From JBBKWX01 sp037969175 (lineage in GTDB: Bacteria > Bacteroidota > Bacteroidia > AKYH767-A > JBBKVM01), in the NCBI GenBank assembly GCA_037969175.1, contig JBBKWX010000033.1, positions 1-21,443 on the forward strand: 21,443 nucleotides of DNA, given 5' to 3'. The position numbers were made by a program, and so were the translations under genes. The notes below the pieces were generated by a model. The model ran no database searches, had not been told where the DNA came from, and saw only the letters and a program-made list of their open reading frames with translations. Every line of letters starts with the position of its first letter. The first letter of the stretch is position 1. This document shows, piece by piece, positions 1 to 7,542 of this stretch.

Positions 1-46
1 AATAAAATCTGCGCAATCATTTATTAATCCGCGCTATCCGCGGGAT
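1..46. repeat. possible interspersed repeat fragment at window edge
   Basis: This AT/GC-mosaic stretch alternates TCTGCGCAATCA and TCCGCGCTATCCGCGG, which resembles the 'ATCCGCG' style intergenic repeats common in environmental Bacteroidota genomes. It lies beyond the terminator of the efp cluster and holds no gene that I can see. Only one copy is visible here, so calling it a repeat rests on recall and not on comparison within the window. Confidence 0.25.
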
Positions 47-73
47 AAAAAAAAGGCCGGGAATAACCCAGCC
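47..73 (-). terminator. intrinsic terminator of the lpx-efp cluster
   Basis: Read on the minus strand, GGCTGGG-TTATT-CCCGGCC forms a 7-bp stem (one G-U pair) and is followed directly by eight T residues (A-tract at 47-54 on the plus strand). This is a classic Rho-independent terminator. It sits about 60 bp downstream of the efp stop codon and is the natural end of the leftward transcript. Confidence 0.8.
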
Positions 74-93
74 TCAGATTGTTTTATGTATAA

Positions 94-119
94 GGTGTCA
101 GGGGTAAACCCCTGACACC
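94..119 (-). terminator. 11-bp stem hairpin just downstream of efp
   Basis: GGTGTCAGGGG-TAAA-CCCCTGACACC is a perfect 11-bp inverted repeat with a 4-nt loop, starting 12 bp past the efp stop codon. On the minus strand it is followed by TTATACATAAAAC, which is not a good T-tract. It may therefore act as a 3'-end stabiliser or as part of a tandem terminator with the hairpin at 55-73, and not as a stand-alone terminator. Confidence 0.55.
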
Positions 120-131
120 ACAGGGGTTCTC

Positions 132-692
132 TCACTTCACGCGTTCCACGTAAGAGCTGGTACGCGTATCGATCTTGATCTTTTCGCCCTGGTTTACGAA
201 CAAGGGGATATTGATCTCGGCACCGGTTTCGAGAGTAGCGGGCTTCAGGGTATTGGTTGCGGTATCGCCTTTCAAGCCCGGCTCGCAATAGGTGATCTCC
301 AACTCTACGAAAGTGGGTCCTTCGGCAAGGATAATGTTTTCGCCTTCGAATGCCACTTTCACTTCCATCTCTTCTTTGATGAATTTCAGTGTATCACCAA
401 AAAATTCTTCCTGCACATAGAACTGTTCAAATGTAGTAGGATCCATACATACCAGGCTATTGCCATCTTTGTACAGATACTGCAAGGTGCGGTATTCTAA
501 ACGAATCAATTCTACAGCTTCACCTGTACGGAAGCGGTTCTCAGCAGATTTTCCGCTTATCAAATTCTTCATTTTGGCCTGGTAAAAAGCTCTTAAATTG
601 CCCGGTGTACGGTGGGTATATTCTGTGATCACACAAAGTTCTCCATTGAACTTTATAACTGAACCTACGTTGATATCGGATGATGTAGCCAT
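132..692 (-). CDS. efp: translation elongation factor P
   Basis: EF-P binds between the ribosomal P and E sites and relieves stalling at polyproline stretches. The 186-residue product has the usual EF-P length and its three beta-barrel domains: an N-terminal KOW-like domain (about 1-64), a central OB domain (about 65-125), and a C-terminal OB domain carrying GLKGDTATNTLKPATLETGA and ending in VDTRTSSYVERVK-like sequence. I chose the ATG at 692 because family members start with a similar MATSSDI sequence; the frame stays open upstream to 806, but those residues look non-coding. The domain I loop reads HRTPGNLRAF: the tip residue that is Lys in E. coli (beta-lysylated) or Arg in Pseudomonas (rhamnosylated) is Asn32 here. 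It lies 59 bp downstream of the ABC ATPase gene and has a promoter-like motif of its own. Confidence 0.97.
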   Translation of the reverse strand: MATSSDINVGSVIKFNGELCVITEYTHRTPGNLRAFYQAKMKNLISGKSAENRFRTGEAVELIRLEYRTLQYLYKDGNSLVCMDPTTFEQFYVQEEFFGDTLKFIKEEMEVKVAFEGENIILAEGPTFVELEITYCEPGLKGDTATNTLKPATLETGAEINIPLFVNQGEKIKIDTRTSSYVERVK

Positions 693-715
693 GTGTTTAA
701 AATGTTTTCGGACTG

Positions 716-748
716 CAAAAATAGGCAAATCCCGTGAAAAATATGCAA
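716..748 (-). promoter_or_regulatory. candidate efp promoter (Bacteroidota type)
   Basis: On the minus strand TATTTTTG (716-723) matches the Bacteroidota -7 consensus TAnnTTTG, and a TTG (746-748) lies 22 bp upstream as a possible -33 element. Transcription would begin roughly 17-20 bases before the efp ATG at 692. The site lies in the gap between the ATPase gene and efp, which is where an internal promoter would let efp be expressed apart from the lpx genes. Confidence 0.45.
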
Positions 749-751
749 TGC

Positions 752-1390
752 TTATACAGCTACTTTTGAGTTCTTGAAATCTTCTACGACCAGATGTCTT
801 TCGCAAAATTCATATTCATCGATCTGATGATTTGAACAAACAATGATGGTCCTGTCTTTCCCGTATAGCTTGATCATGCTGTGATACCAGGCTATACCTA
901 TCCTGTCGAGGTTGGAACAAGGCTCATCGAGGAGGAGGAGGGAAGTATCACTCAAGATCGCCAAACCCAGCTTTACCCGCTGTTTCATACCGGATGAAAA
1001 GAAACGGATCTCTTTAGCGGCTGTCTTTTCCAGTTGCAGCAATGCGGGGATCTCATGTAGTTTGATGCCGGGAAGAAAGGGTTTGAATGAGCCCTGGAAT
1101 TGGATCAATTCGGGCAGACTTAGCTCTTCTACCAGCTCCATATAGGGGGTTGCAATGCTGATATGACGAAAGAGTTCTTCCTGTGTCAAGGGCTTGCCTT
1201 GAACTGTGTAGCTGATACTGCCTTCTGTCTGGATCTGATAGCCACTAAGCACCTGCAAAAGGGTAGATTTACCTGAACCGTTGGAGCCGAGTATAGCCAG
1301 CCTTTCAGCGGAATTGAGTTCCAGATCGAGCTTACGGAAGATCCATTCGCGAACGAACTTCTTGCCCAGATTATCTGCCTGTACCTTCAT
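752..1390 (-). CDS. orphan ABC-type ATPase
   Basis: This 212-residue protein is one nucleotide-binding domain with no membrane segments. Walker A is GSNGSGKST (35-43), the signature is degenerate FSSGMKQR (131-138), Walker B is LLLLDEP (151-157), the D-loop SNLD follows (159-162), and the switch His is H188 (SNHQ). The Q-loop glutamine is not evident: the expected place reads IATPYMEL (79-86). No permease gene is adjacent. Its start overlaps the lpxA 3' end by 20 bp, which suggests coupled translation. It could power a transporter encoded elsewhere or serve a non-transport role; the substrate cannot be told. ATPase family assignment is firm, function is not. Confidence 0.85.
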   Translation of the reverse strand: MKVQADNLGKKFVREWIFRKLDLELNSAERLAILGSNGSGKSTLLQVLSGYQIQTEGSISYTVQGKPLTQEELFRHISIATPYMELVEELSLPELIQFQGSFKPFLPGIKLHEIPALLQLEKTAAKEIRFFSSGMKQRVKLGLAILSDTSLLLLDEPCSNLDRIGIAWYHSMIKLYGKDRTIIVCSNHQIDEYEFCERHLVVEDFKNSKVAV

Positions 1391-2168
1391 TGCTGGAGTA
1401 TCCTTTCATGATACCGCGGCTTGAATTACGCACAAAGGCGAGTATGCCGTCACGCTCTTCGGATGGAGCCATTTGTGTTTCGAGGATATCAACAGCCTTG
1501 GAAAAAGGATATCCTTTGAGATAAAGTATTCTATAAATTTCCTGGATCTCGGAGATCTTATCCGGACTGAAGCCTCTTCTGCGCATACCAACAGAGTTGA
1601 TGCCCACATAAGAAAGTGGTTCGCGAGCTGCCTTGGTATAAGGTGGCACATCCTTGCGGATCAGGGAACCACCGCTGATCATCACATGACCGCCGATATG
1701 TACAAACTGATGGATGGCACTTAGTCCGCCGATGATGGCATAATCATCCACCACGATATGTCCGGCCAGAGTAACACCGTTTGCGAGGATACAACTGTCT
1801 CCCACTATGCAATCGTGTGCGATATGCACATAGGCCATAAGCAAGCAATTCTTGCCAACAACGGTTTTGCCAAGTGCAACGGTGCCCTTGTTTATAGTTA
1901 CAAACTCACGGATAATGGTGTTGTCACCAATTTCTGTGGTTGTTAATTCACCTTTATATTTCAGATCCTGGGGGTCGGCTGAGATAACAGCTCCCGGGTA
2001 GATCTTTACATTCTTTCCTATCCGGGCTCCGTCGAAAATAGTGACGTTGGAACCTATCCAGCTTCCTTCAGCAATTTCTACATCACCGTGAATGACAGTG
2101 AAGGGGTCGATCTTCACATTGTCTGCAATGCGTGCATCAGGATGTATGGATACCAGTGAAGAACTCAT
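1371..2168 (-). CDS. lpxA: acyl-ACP--UDP-N-acetylglucosamine O-acyltransferase
   Basis: LpxA catalyses the first step of lipid A synthesis, 3-O-acylation of UDP-GlcNAc, in the cytosol as a trimer. The 265-residue sequence is a left-handed beta-helix of hexapeptide repeats (about 1-190) followed by a helical C-terminal domain containing GMRRRGFS. The block HIAHDCIVGDSCILANGVTL is nearly identical to E. coli LpxA and places the catalytic His at 118 (E. coli H125), with H115, H153 and H161 matching other active-site histidines. Its ATG overlaps the lpxC-fabZ stop codon by 4 bp, and its end overlaps the ATPase start, so it sits in the middle of an operon. Confidence 0.97.
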   Translation of the reverse strand: MSSSLVSIHPDARIADNVKIDPFTVIHGDVEIAEGSWIGSNVTIFDGARIGKNVKIYPGAVISADPQDLKYKGELTTTEIGDNTIIREFVTINKGTVALGKTVVGKNCLLMAYVHIAHDCIVGDSCILANGVTLAGHIVVDDYAIIGGLSAIHQFVHIGGHVMISGGSLIRKDVPPYTKAAREPLSYVGINSVGMRRRGFSPDKISEIQEIYRILYLKGYPFSKAVDILETQMAPSEERDGILAFVRNSSRGIMKGYSSNEGTGR

Positions 2169-3565
2169 TCTTGATCTTTTCTAACAATTTGTGCCATAAG
2201 TTCGGCTTCCATCACAAGCTTGTCGCCCACAAAAGCTACTCCGCGCATTTGACATAGTCCGCGACGTATAGGAGCAGTCAGATCAAGTCTGAAAACAACT
2301 GTATCTCCCGGCAAAACTTTCTGTTTGAATCTTGCATTATCAATCTTCAGGAAGTAGGTCCAGTAGTTTTCCGGATCAGGAACTGTATTTAGAACCAGGA
2401 TACCTCCAACCTGTGCCATTGCTTCTATGAGCAAAACACCCGGCATTACCGGATTATTCGGGAAATGCCCCTGGAAGAACCATTCATTCAGCGTAACATT
2501 CTTTATGCCTACAACATGGTTTTCCGAAAGTTCGGTGATCTTATCCACCAATAACATCGGGAACCTGTGAGGCAATCTGCGGCTGATCTCATTGATATCG
2601 ATGAGAGCCGGAAGATTTGCATCATACTTAGGAACGGTACCTTTTAATCTATCTCTTTTAATGAGTGCCTTGATCATTTTGGCAAACTCAATATTAGAGA
2701 AATGTCCGGGTCTTGCAGCCAGGATATGAGCTTTGATTGGTGTGCCGATCAATGAAAAATCACCAACGATATCCAGTAATTTATGACGAGCAGGCTCATT
2801 CTGAAAATGTAATTCTACATTATTCAAAATACCTCTTTCCTGTACCTCAACCTTGGGCTTTTTAAGTAAGCTCGCCAGGTTATCCAATTCTTCCTGAGAG
2901 ACTTTGCGATCAACAATTACGATTGCATTATCGAGATCTCCGCCTTTGATCAGATCGTGTTTTACAAGCGCTTCGAGCTCATGAAGGAAACAGAATGTTC
3001 TTGACTTTGCGATCTCTTCTGTGAATTCCTGAATATTATTCATCCAGGCATGCTGAGTACCTAATACCGGAGAGTTATAGTCAACCATAACGGTCACTCT
3101 AAAATCGGCACTGGGAACAGCAAGCATTTCTGTTTTGCGGTCGGTATCTTCATAGGTAAGGTTTTCAGAAAGGATATAATATTTTCTGATCTCGCTTTGC
3201 TCTTGAATTCCTGCTTTATGGATAGCATCCACAAATGGATTTGAACTTCCGTCCATGATAGGTACTTCGGGGCCATCCAGCTCTATGAGTACATTATCAA
3301 CTTCAAGTCCGGACAATGAAGCCAGAACGTGTTCTATGGTACTTACTCTTCCTCCATTCTGTTCCAAGGTAGTGCCTCGGGCAGTATCCACAACATTATC
3401 CACATCGGCATCGATCGTCGGACTTCCCGGAAGATCGATACGGCGGAACTTAAATCCATGCCCTTCGGCTGCCGGTTTAAGAGTAAGGTTTACAGGAGCG
3501 CCGGTATGTAGGCCAACACCTGAAATGGTAACTTCTGTTTGTAAAGTGGTTTGCTTTTTTTCCAT
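2165..3565 (-). CDS. lpxC-fabZ: bifunctional LpxC deacetylase / FabZ dehydratase fusion
   Basis: The N-terminal part (about 1-305) is the zinc-dependent UDP-3-O-acyl-GlcNAc deacetylase, the committed step of lipid A synthesis. Visible residues are E78-H79 in STIEHV, H261 and D265 in RHKLLD (zinc ligands), and H288 in PGHFSN. The C-terminal part (about 320-466) is a hotdog-fold 3-hydroxyacyl-ACP dehydratase with LPHRFPMLLVDKI (331-343) and catalytic H367 and E381 in FQGHFPNNPVMPGVLLIEA. This fusion is characteristic of Bacteroidota and joins lipid A synthesis to fatty acid elongation, which compete for the same 3-hydroxyacyl-ACP pool. It follows lpxD after 18 bp and overlaps lpxA by 4 bp. Confidence 0.97.
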   Translation of the reverse strand: MEKKQTTLQTEVTISGVGLHTGAPVNLTLKPAAEGHGFKFRRIDLPGSPTIDADVDNVVDTARGTTLEQNGGRVSTIEHVLASLSGLEVDNVLIELDGPEVPIMDGSSNPFVDAIHKAGIQEQSEIRKYYILSENLTYEDTDRKTEMLAVPSADFRVTVMVDYNSPVLGTQHAWMNNIQEFTEEIAKSRTFCFLHELEALVKHDLIKGGDLDNAIVIVDRKVSQEELDNLASLLKKPKVEVQERGILNNVELHFQNEPARHKLLDIVGDFSLIGTPIKAHILAARPGHFSNIEFAKMIKALIKRDRLKGTVPKYDANLPALIDINEISRRLPHRFPMLLVDKITELSENHVVGIKNVTLNEWFFQGHFPNNPVMPGVLLIEAMAQVGGILVLNTVPDPENYWTYFLKIDNARFKQKVLPGDTVVFRLDLTAPIRRGLCQMRGVAFVGDKLVMEAELMAQIVRKDQE

Positions 3566-3583
3566 TCAGATTCTGTAATCGCT

Positions 3584-4609
3584 TTACTTGGCCTCTATCT
3601 TTTCGAGGGTTTCGATTCGTTTTTCTATTTCCGGTAGTTTTTTGAATACTACATAAGCTCTTTTATATTCACCTATCCCGAAAGAGGGTGAACCTTGCAC
3701 GATATCTCCTTCACGGGTGATACTGGCCCCAATTCCGGATTGTGCAGCGATCTTCACTCTATCAGCAATTGTAATATGGCCAATTATACCAACCTGACCG
3801 CCTATCATACAATCCTTGCCGATCTTGGTTGATCCGGCTATGCCTGTCTGTGCAGCGATCACTGTATTTTCTCCGATATCTACATTATGTGCTATTTGGA
3901 TCAGATTATCCAGCTTCACACCTTTTCGAATATATGTGGAACCCAGTGTAGCTCTATCGATACACGTATTTGCACCGATCTCGACATGATCCTCGATAAC
4001 TACATTTCCGATCTGAGGGACTTTAAGATACAAATTTTCAGATTGGGGTGCGAATCCAAATCCATCAGCACCGATGATCACACCTGCATGGAAAGTACAA
4101 GCAGCGCCGACCTTACAAGAGTGATAGATCTTTACTCCATCATGGAGCACTGTTCCAGCACCGATCTCAACATTATCTCCAATATATACATGGGGATGAA
4201 TACGAACACCCACACCCAACTTTACATTCTTGCCGATATATGCAAAGGCTCCTATATAAATATCATCATGATATTGAGCACTGGCTTCAATGAATGAAGG
4301 TTGTTCAATGCCTTTCTTCTCGGCCATCTTCTGGTGATACATCTCAAGCAGTTTCGTAAAGCTTGAGTATACATCATCAAGACGGATCAGGGTAGAAGAC
4401 ACTGGTTTTTCAAGTACCAGATCTTTAGCGATCAATACGATTGATGCTTGAGTTGTATAAAGATATTCTGCGTACTTGGGATTAGCCAGGAAGCTAAGTG
4501 TGCCCGGAGTTCCCTCTTCGATCTTGGACAAAGAACTAACCCGGACATCCGGATTACCCTCAAGCTCGCCCTGTAGCAGATCACATAATTGTCGGGCTGA
4601 AAATTCCAT
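3584..4609 (-). CDS. lpxD: UDP-3-O-acylglucosamine N-acyltransferase
   Basis: LpxD adds the second acyl chain, to the 2-amino group, in lipid A synthesis after LpxC acts. The 341-residue product has the family layout: an N-terminal uridine-binding domain (about 1-100, with LSFLANPKYAEYL), a long left-handed beta-helix of hexapeptide repeats (about 105-310, with GADGFGFAP), and a charged C-terminal helix (about 318-341). The catalytic histidine is H241 in LIQIAHNVDIG. The start is supported by good alignment with the usual LpxD N-terminus. It is 18 bp upstream of lpxC-fabZ and 71 bp downstream of the HD gene. Confidence 0.96.
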   Translation of the reverse strand: MEFSARQLCDLLQGELEGNPDVRVSSLSKIEEGTPGTLSFLANPKYAEYLYTTQASIVLIAKDLVLEKPVSSTLIRLDDVYSSFTKLLEMYHQKMAEKKGIEQPSFIEASAQYHDDIYIGAFAYIGKNVKLGVGVRIHPHVYIGDNVEIGAGTVLHDGVKIYHSCKVGAACTFHAGVIIGADGFGFAPQSENLYLKVPQIGNVVIEDHVEIGANTCIDRATLGSTYIRKGVKLDNLIQIAHNVDIGENTVIAAQTGIAGSTKIGKDCMIGGQVGIIGHITIADRVKIAAQSGIGASITREGDIVQGSPSFGIGEYKRAYVVFKKLPEIEKRIETLEKIEAK

Positions 4610-4613
4610 CGCT

Positions 4614-4621
4614 CAAAAATA
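4614..4621 (-). promoter_or_regulatory. TAnnTTTG-like -7 motif abutting lpxD
   Basis: On the minus strand TATTTTTG lies only 4 bp before the lpxD ATG at 4609, the same octamer as before efp. If it is a real -7 element, transcription would start at or next to the start codon and the mRNA would be nearly leaderless. I see no TTG at the right -33 distance, so it may be a chance match. Confidence 0.22.
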
Positions 4622-4680
4622 CAATTTTTTTTAAATGATTAGGCCACTTGTTCCAGTTGGCTTTTTCCTGTGGGGATCTC

Positions 4681-5928
4681 CTATAGAAGCCTGTCAATAT
4701 TCAATCCGGCCGGATAGCAGAGATAATACTTACTAACCGGTTTACTCAAAGCAGTTATGTTCAATTGGTCAGAGGCACTTGCAATATCATCAATTGAACC
4801 ATCCTTACGAAGGATATTAATTTTATCGGCTCCACTGGTATACGCATTATTGACAATAGAATCAGCGAAGACAAAATACGAACCCTCACCTTTTTTAAAT
4901 CCTTTTTTCAATGCATATTCATTTTCCAATTCAGCAACTTTCTTTTTTGGAAATGCCTTATCCCGCATAAGGATCTTAGGCAGTTTGCGTTCTTCCATCA
5001 TTGTGCAAAGTTGGGATAGGACGGGATCCGGATGATCTTTCCAAACTTTTACTGAGGTGAAAATATCATAGTCATCCAGCTTCATAAACATTTCAAGATT
5101 CTTAGGCGAAGACTTGAATGATGCAGATTTTAATGCCGAGGAAAGGAAGTGATAAAGTGCAGGTGTTGCAAAAAGTTCTTGTCCCTGAAGATGAATTTCT
5201 TTTGCTCGTTTCAGAATCTTTACTAACAGCATCTCAGCCGAGATAACCGTTTTATGCAGATAAACTTGCCAGTACATCAATCGTCTGGCGATAATGAATT
5301 TCTCGATCGAATAAATTCCTTTTTCCTCAACTACCAGCTGATCTTTTTTAACATCCAACATTTTTATTATCCGGTCGGATGAAATGACGCCTTCCGACAC
5401 TCCCGTAAAGAAGGAGTCGCGGTTGAGGTAGTCGAGCCGGTCCATATCCAGCTGACTGGATACAAGCTGATGCAAGAAATGCTTACGATATGCGTTCTTA
5501 AATATCTTGATGGCTAAATTCAGTTTATTACCGAATTCTTTATTGAGCCGATCCATCACAAGAGCAGAAATTGTTTCATGACTGATACCTTCAATCAGAC
5601 TATGTTCGAGTGCATGAGAAAATGGACCATGACCAATATCATGGAGGAGAATAGCTATCGTGACAGCTTCAGATTCCTCTTCAGTGATATCATGACCTTT
5701 GCTTCGGAGCGTTTCGATGGTCTGCCCCATGAGGTGCATGGCACCGAGAGCATGGTGGAAACGGGTGTGAAGAGCTCCGGGATATACCAGGTGAGTAAGG
5801 CCGAGTTGCCTGATACGCCTGAGGCGCTGAAACCAGGGATGCTCGATGAGGTCGAAAACAGATTCATAAGGTATACTGATGAATCCGTAAACAGGGTCGT
5901 TAATGATCTTCTTCTTATTCAATCCCAC
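4681..5928 (-). CDS. HD-domain phosphohydrolase (dGTPase/YwfO-like)
   Basis: The 415-residue protein belongs to the HD superfamily of metal-dependent phosphohydrolases, near the dNTP triphosphohydrolase-like branch. The metal ligands are all present: H58 in TRFHH, H96-D97 in LLHDIGHGPFSHALEH, and D161 in SQLDMDRLDYLNRDS. Its N-terminus (DPVYGFISIP, FQRLRRIRQLGL) is typical of this branch. The start is a GTG at 5928; an in-frame stop lies three codons upstream and no ATG fits. Residues past about 230 look alpha-helical and unassigned. It is divergent from porX with a 54-bp gap and leads into lpxD. The substrate (dNTP or other nucleotide) cannot be read from sequence. Confidence 0.88.
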   Translation of the reverse strand: MGLNKKKIINDPVYGFISIPYESVFDLIEHPWFQRLRRIRQLGLTHLVYPGALHTRFHHALGAMHLMGQTIETLRSKGHDITEEESEAVTIAILLHDIGHGPFSHALEHSLIEGISHETISALVMDRLNKEFGNKLNLAIKIFKNAYRKHFLHQLVSSQLDMDRLDYLNRDSFFTGVSEGVISSDRIIKMLDVKKDQLVVEEKGIYSIEKFIIARRLMYWQVYLHKTVISAEMLLVKILKRAKEIHLQGQELFATPALYHFLSSALKSASFKSSPKNLEMFMKLDDYDIFTSVKVWKDHPDPVLSQLCTMMEERKLPKILMRDKAFPKKKVAELENEYALKKGFKKGEGSYFVFADSIVNNAYTSGADKINILRKDGSIDDIASASDQLNITALSKPVSKYYLCYPAGLNIDRLL

Positions 5929-5982
5929 GGTTGGTCAAGGAAAAAAGCTTAATTTTAAACAATTAAATTATAGGTTAAAAGT

Positions 5983-7539
5983 ATGGAAAAAATAAAGATT
6001 TTGTGGACGGATGATGAAATAGACCTTCTTAAACCACATATTCTGTTTTTGCAGGAGAAAGGCTACGAAGTAGTGACTGCTAATAATGGAGAAGATGCAT
6101 TAGAGTTGGTACAAGCTCAAAATTTTGATATCGTGTTTCTGGATGAGAATATGCCGGGTTTATCGGGTATTGAAACTTTGGCGAAATTGAAAAATAAAAA
6201 GCCCGAGATCCCTGTGGTTATGATCACCAAGAGCGAGGAGGAAAGCATTATGGAAGATGCTATCGGTTCTAAGATCGCAGATTACCTCATCAAACCCGTC
6301 AATCCCAATCAGATCCTGCTTACGATCAAAAAGAATTTGGATAATAAACGATTGATCAACGAGAAATCGATGACCGGATATCAGCAGGATTTCAGATCTA
6401 TTGGAATGTCTTTGGGTGATAGACTCGGTTATGAAGAATGGGTTGAGGTATATAAAAAATTGATCTATTGGGAGCTTGAGCTCGAGGGATCCAGAGACGA
6501 AGGAATGTATGAGATCCTGATCCAGCAGAAGTCAGAAGCAAATAATCTTTTCGCAAAGTTTGTTGAGAATAATTATCTCGATTGGTTAAAAGATGATAGT
6601 GGAAAAGCTCCATTACAATCACATAATCTGATGCGCAAAAAAGTTTTCCCTGTCATAGACAGTACGGAAGATCCTGTGTTCATGATCCTGATCGATAATT
6701 TGAGATATGATCAATGGAAGACCATACAACCCTTGGTACAAGAGCTTTTCAGAATAACGGAAGAAGAAACCTATCTAAGTATTTTGCCAACTGCAACGCA
6801 ATATGCACGGAATGCAATTTTTGCCGGACTGCTTCCATTGGAGATCCAGGAACGCATGCCGAAATATTGGAAAGATGAAGATGAAGAAGGGAGTAAAAAT
6901 TCGTTTGAAGAAGAATTTTTAACGGATCAGATCTCACGTTTGCATAAAGATATTCGCTTCAGCTATACCAAGGTTACCAACCTTGCTGCGGGTAAACAAA
7001 TGGTGGATAATATTTCCAACATGATGGATAATAAACTAAATGTTATTGTCTATAATTTTGTGGATATGTTGAGTCATGCCCGAACAGATATGGAGATCAT
7101 TCGTGAGCTTGCTGATGATGAAGCAGCTTACCGATCCATTACCCTGAGCTGGTTTGAGCATAGTCCATTATTGGACGCCCTGAAACGGATCTCTGAGAAA
7201 AAGTGTAAGGTCGTTATCACAACTGATCATGGAACCATACGTGTAAAAGAGCCTTCAAAAATTATTGGAGACAGAAACACAAATACCAATTTGAGGTATA
7301 AACAGGGAAAGAATTTAAACTATGACAAGAAAGATGTTTTGGAAGTTAAAAATCCTTCAGATGCATTTTTACCTAAGAATAGTTTAAGTGCTTCCTATGT
7401 TTTTGCGAAGGAAGATAAGTTCTTTGCATATCCAAATAATTATAATTATTATGTAAATTACTACCGTAATACATTTCAACATGGAGGAATCTCTATGGAA
7501 GAAATGATTATTCCGGTGATAACACTTACCTCTAAATAA
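5983..7539 (+). CDS. porX: PorX-type response regulator with PglZ domain
   Basis: PorX is the response regulator of the PorX/PorY two-component system that controls type IX secretion in species such as Porphyromonas gingivalis. Residues 1-120 are a receiver domain with acid pocket D10-D11, phospho-acceptor D54 (VFLDENMPG), T82 and K104. A helical linker follows (about 125-215), then an alkaline-phosphatase-fold PglZ domain (about 220-515) with D238 (IDNLRYD), T270/T272 (PTATQYARNAI), D361 and H365 (VDMLSHAR), D415-H416 (TTDHGT) and H500 (FQHGG), which fit a two-metal phosphodiesterase/phosphatase site. There is no DNA-binding domain. It starts the plus-strand run and is followed 3 bp later by tsaE. 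No porY-like kinase gene is in the window. Confidence 0.95.
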   Translation: MEKIKILWTDDEIDLLKPHILFLQEKGYEVVTANNGEDALELVQAQNFDIVFLDENMPGLSGIETLAKLKNKKPEIPVVMITKSEEESIMEDAIGSKIADYLIKPVNPNQILLTIKKNLDNKRLINEKSMTGYQQDFRSIGMSLGDRLGYEEWVEVYKKLIYWELELEGSRDEGMYEILIQQKSEANNLFAKFVENNYLDWLKDDSGKAPLQSHNLMRKKVFPVIDSTEDPVFMILIDNLRYDQWKTIQPLVQELFRITEEETYLSILPTATQYARNAIFAGLLPLEIQERMPKYWKDEDEEGSKNSFEEEFLTDQISRLHKDIRFSYTKVTNLAAGKQMVDNISNMMDNKLNVIVYNFVDMLSHARTDMEIIRELADDEAAYRSITLSWFEHSPLLDALKRISEKKCKVVITTDHGTIRVKEPSKIIGDRNTNTNLRYKQGKNLNYDKKDVLEVKNPSDAFLPKNSLSASYVFAKEDKFFAYPNNYNYYVNYYRNTFQHGGISMEEMIIPVITLTSK

Positions 7540-7542
7540 TGT

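Noticed and set aside
34..288. Minus-strand frame of 84 codons across the efp end
   Set aside because: It overlaps efp in another frame and spans both terminator hairpins; the peptide has no recognisable features.
693..806. N-terminal extension of EF-P up to 806
   Set aside because: The extra 38 residues resemble no EF-P and overlap the end of the ATPase gene and the candidate promoter; family members start at the MATSSDI methionine.
3255..3578. Plus-strand frame of 107 codons opposite lpxC
   Set aside because: It lies wholly antisense to the strongly conserved LpxC N-terminal region and has a low-complexity, Ser/Pro-rich shadow composition.
5950..5957. TAATTTTA as a -7 promoter element for porX
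   Set aside because: It misses the final G of TAnnTTTG and the TTG upstream is only 16 bp away, so the match is not good enough to report as a feature.
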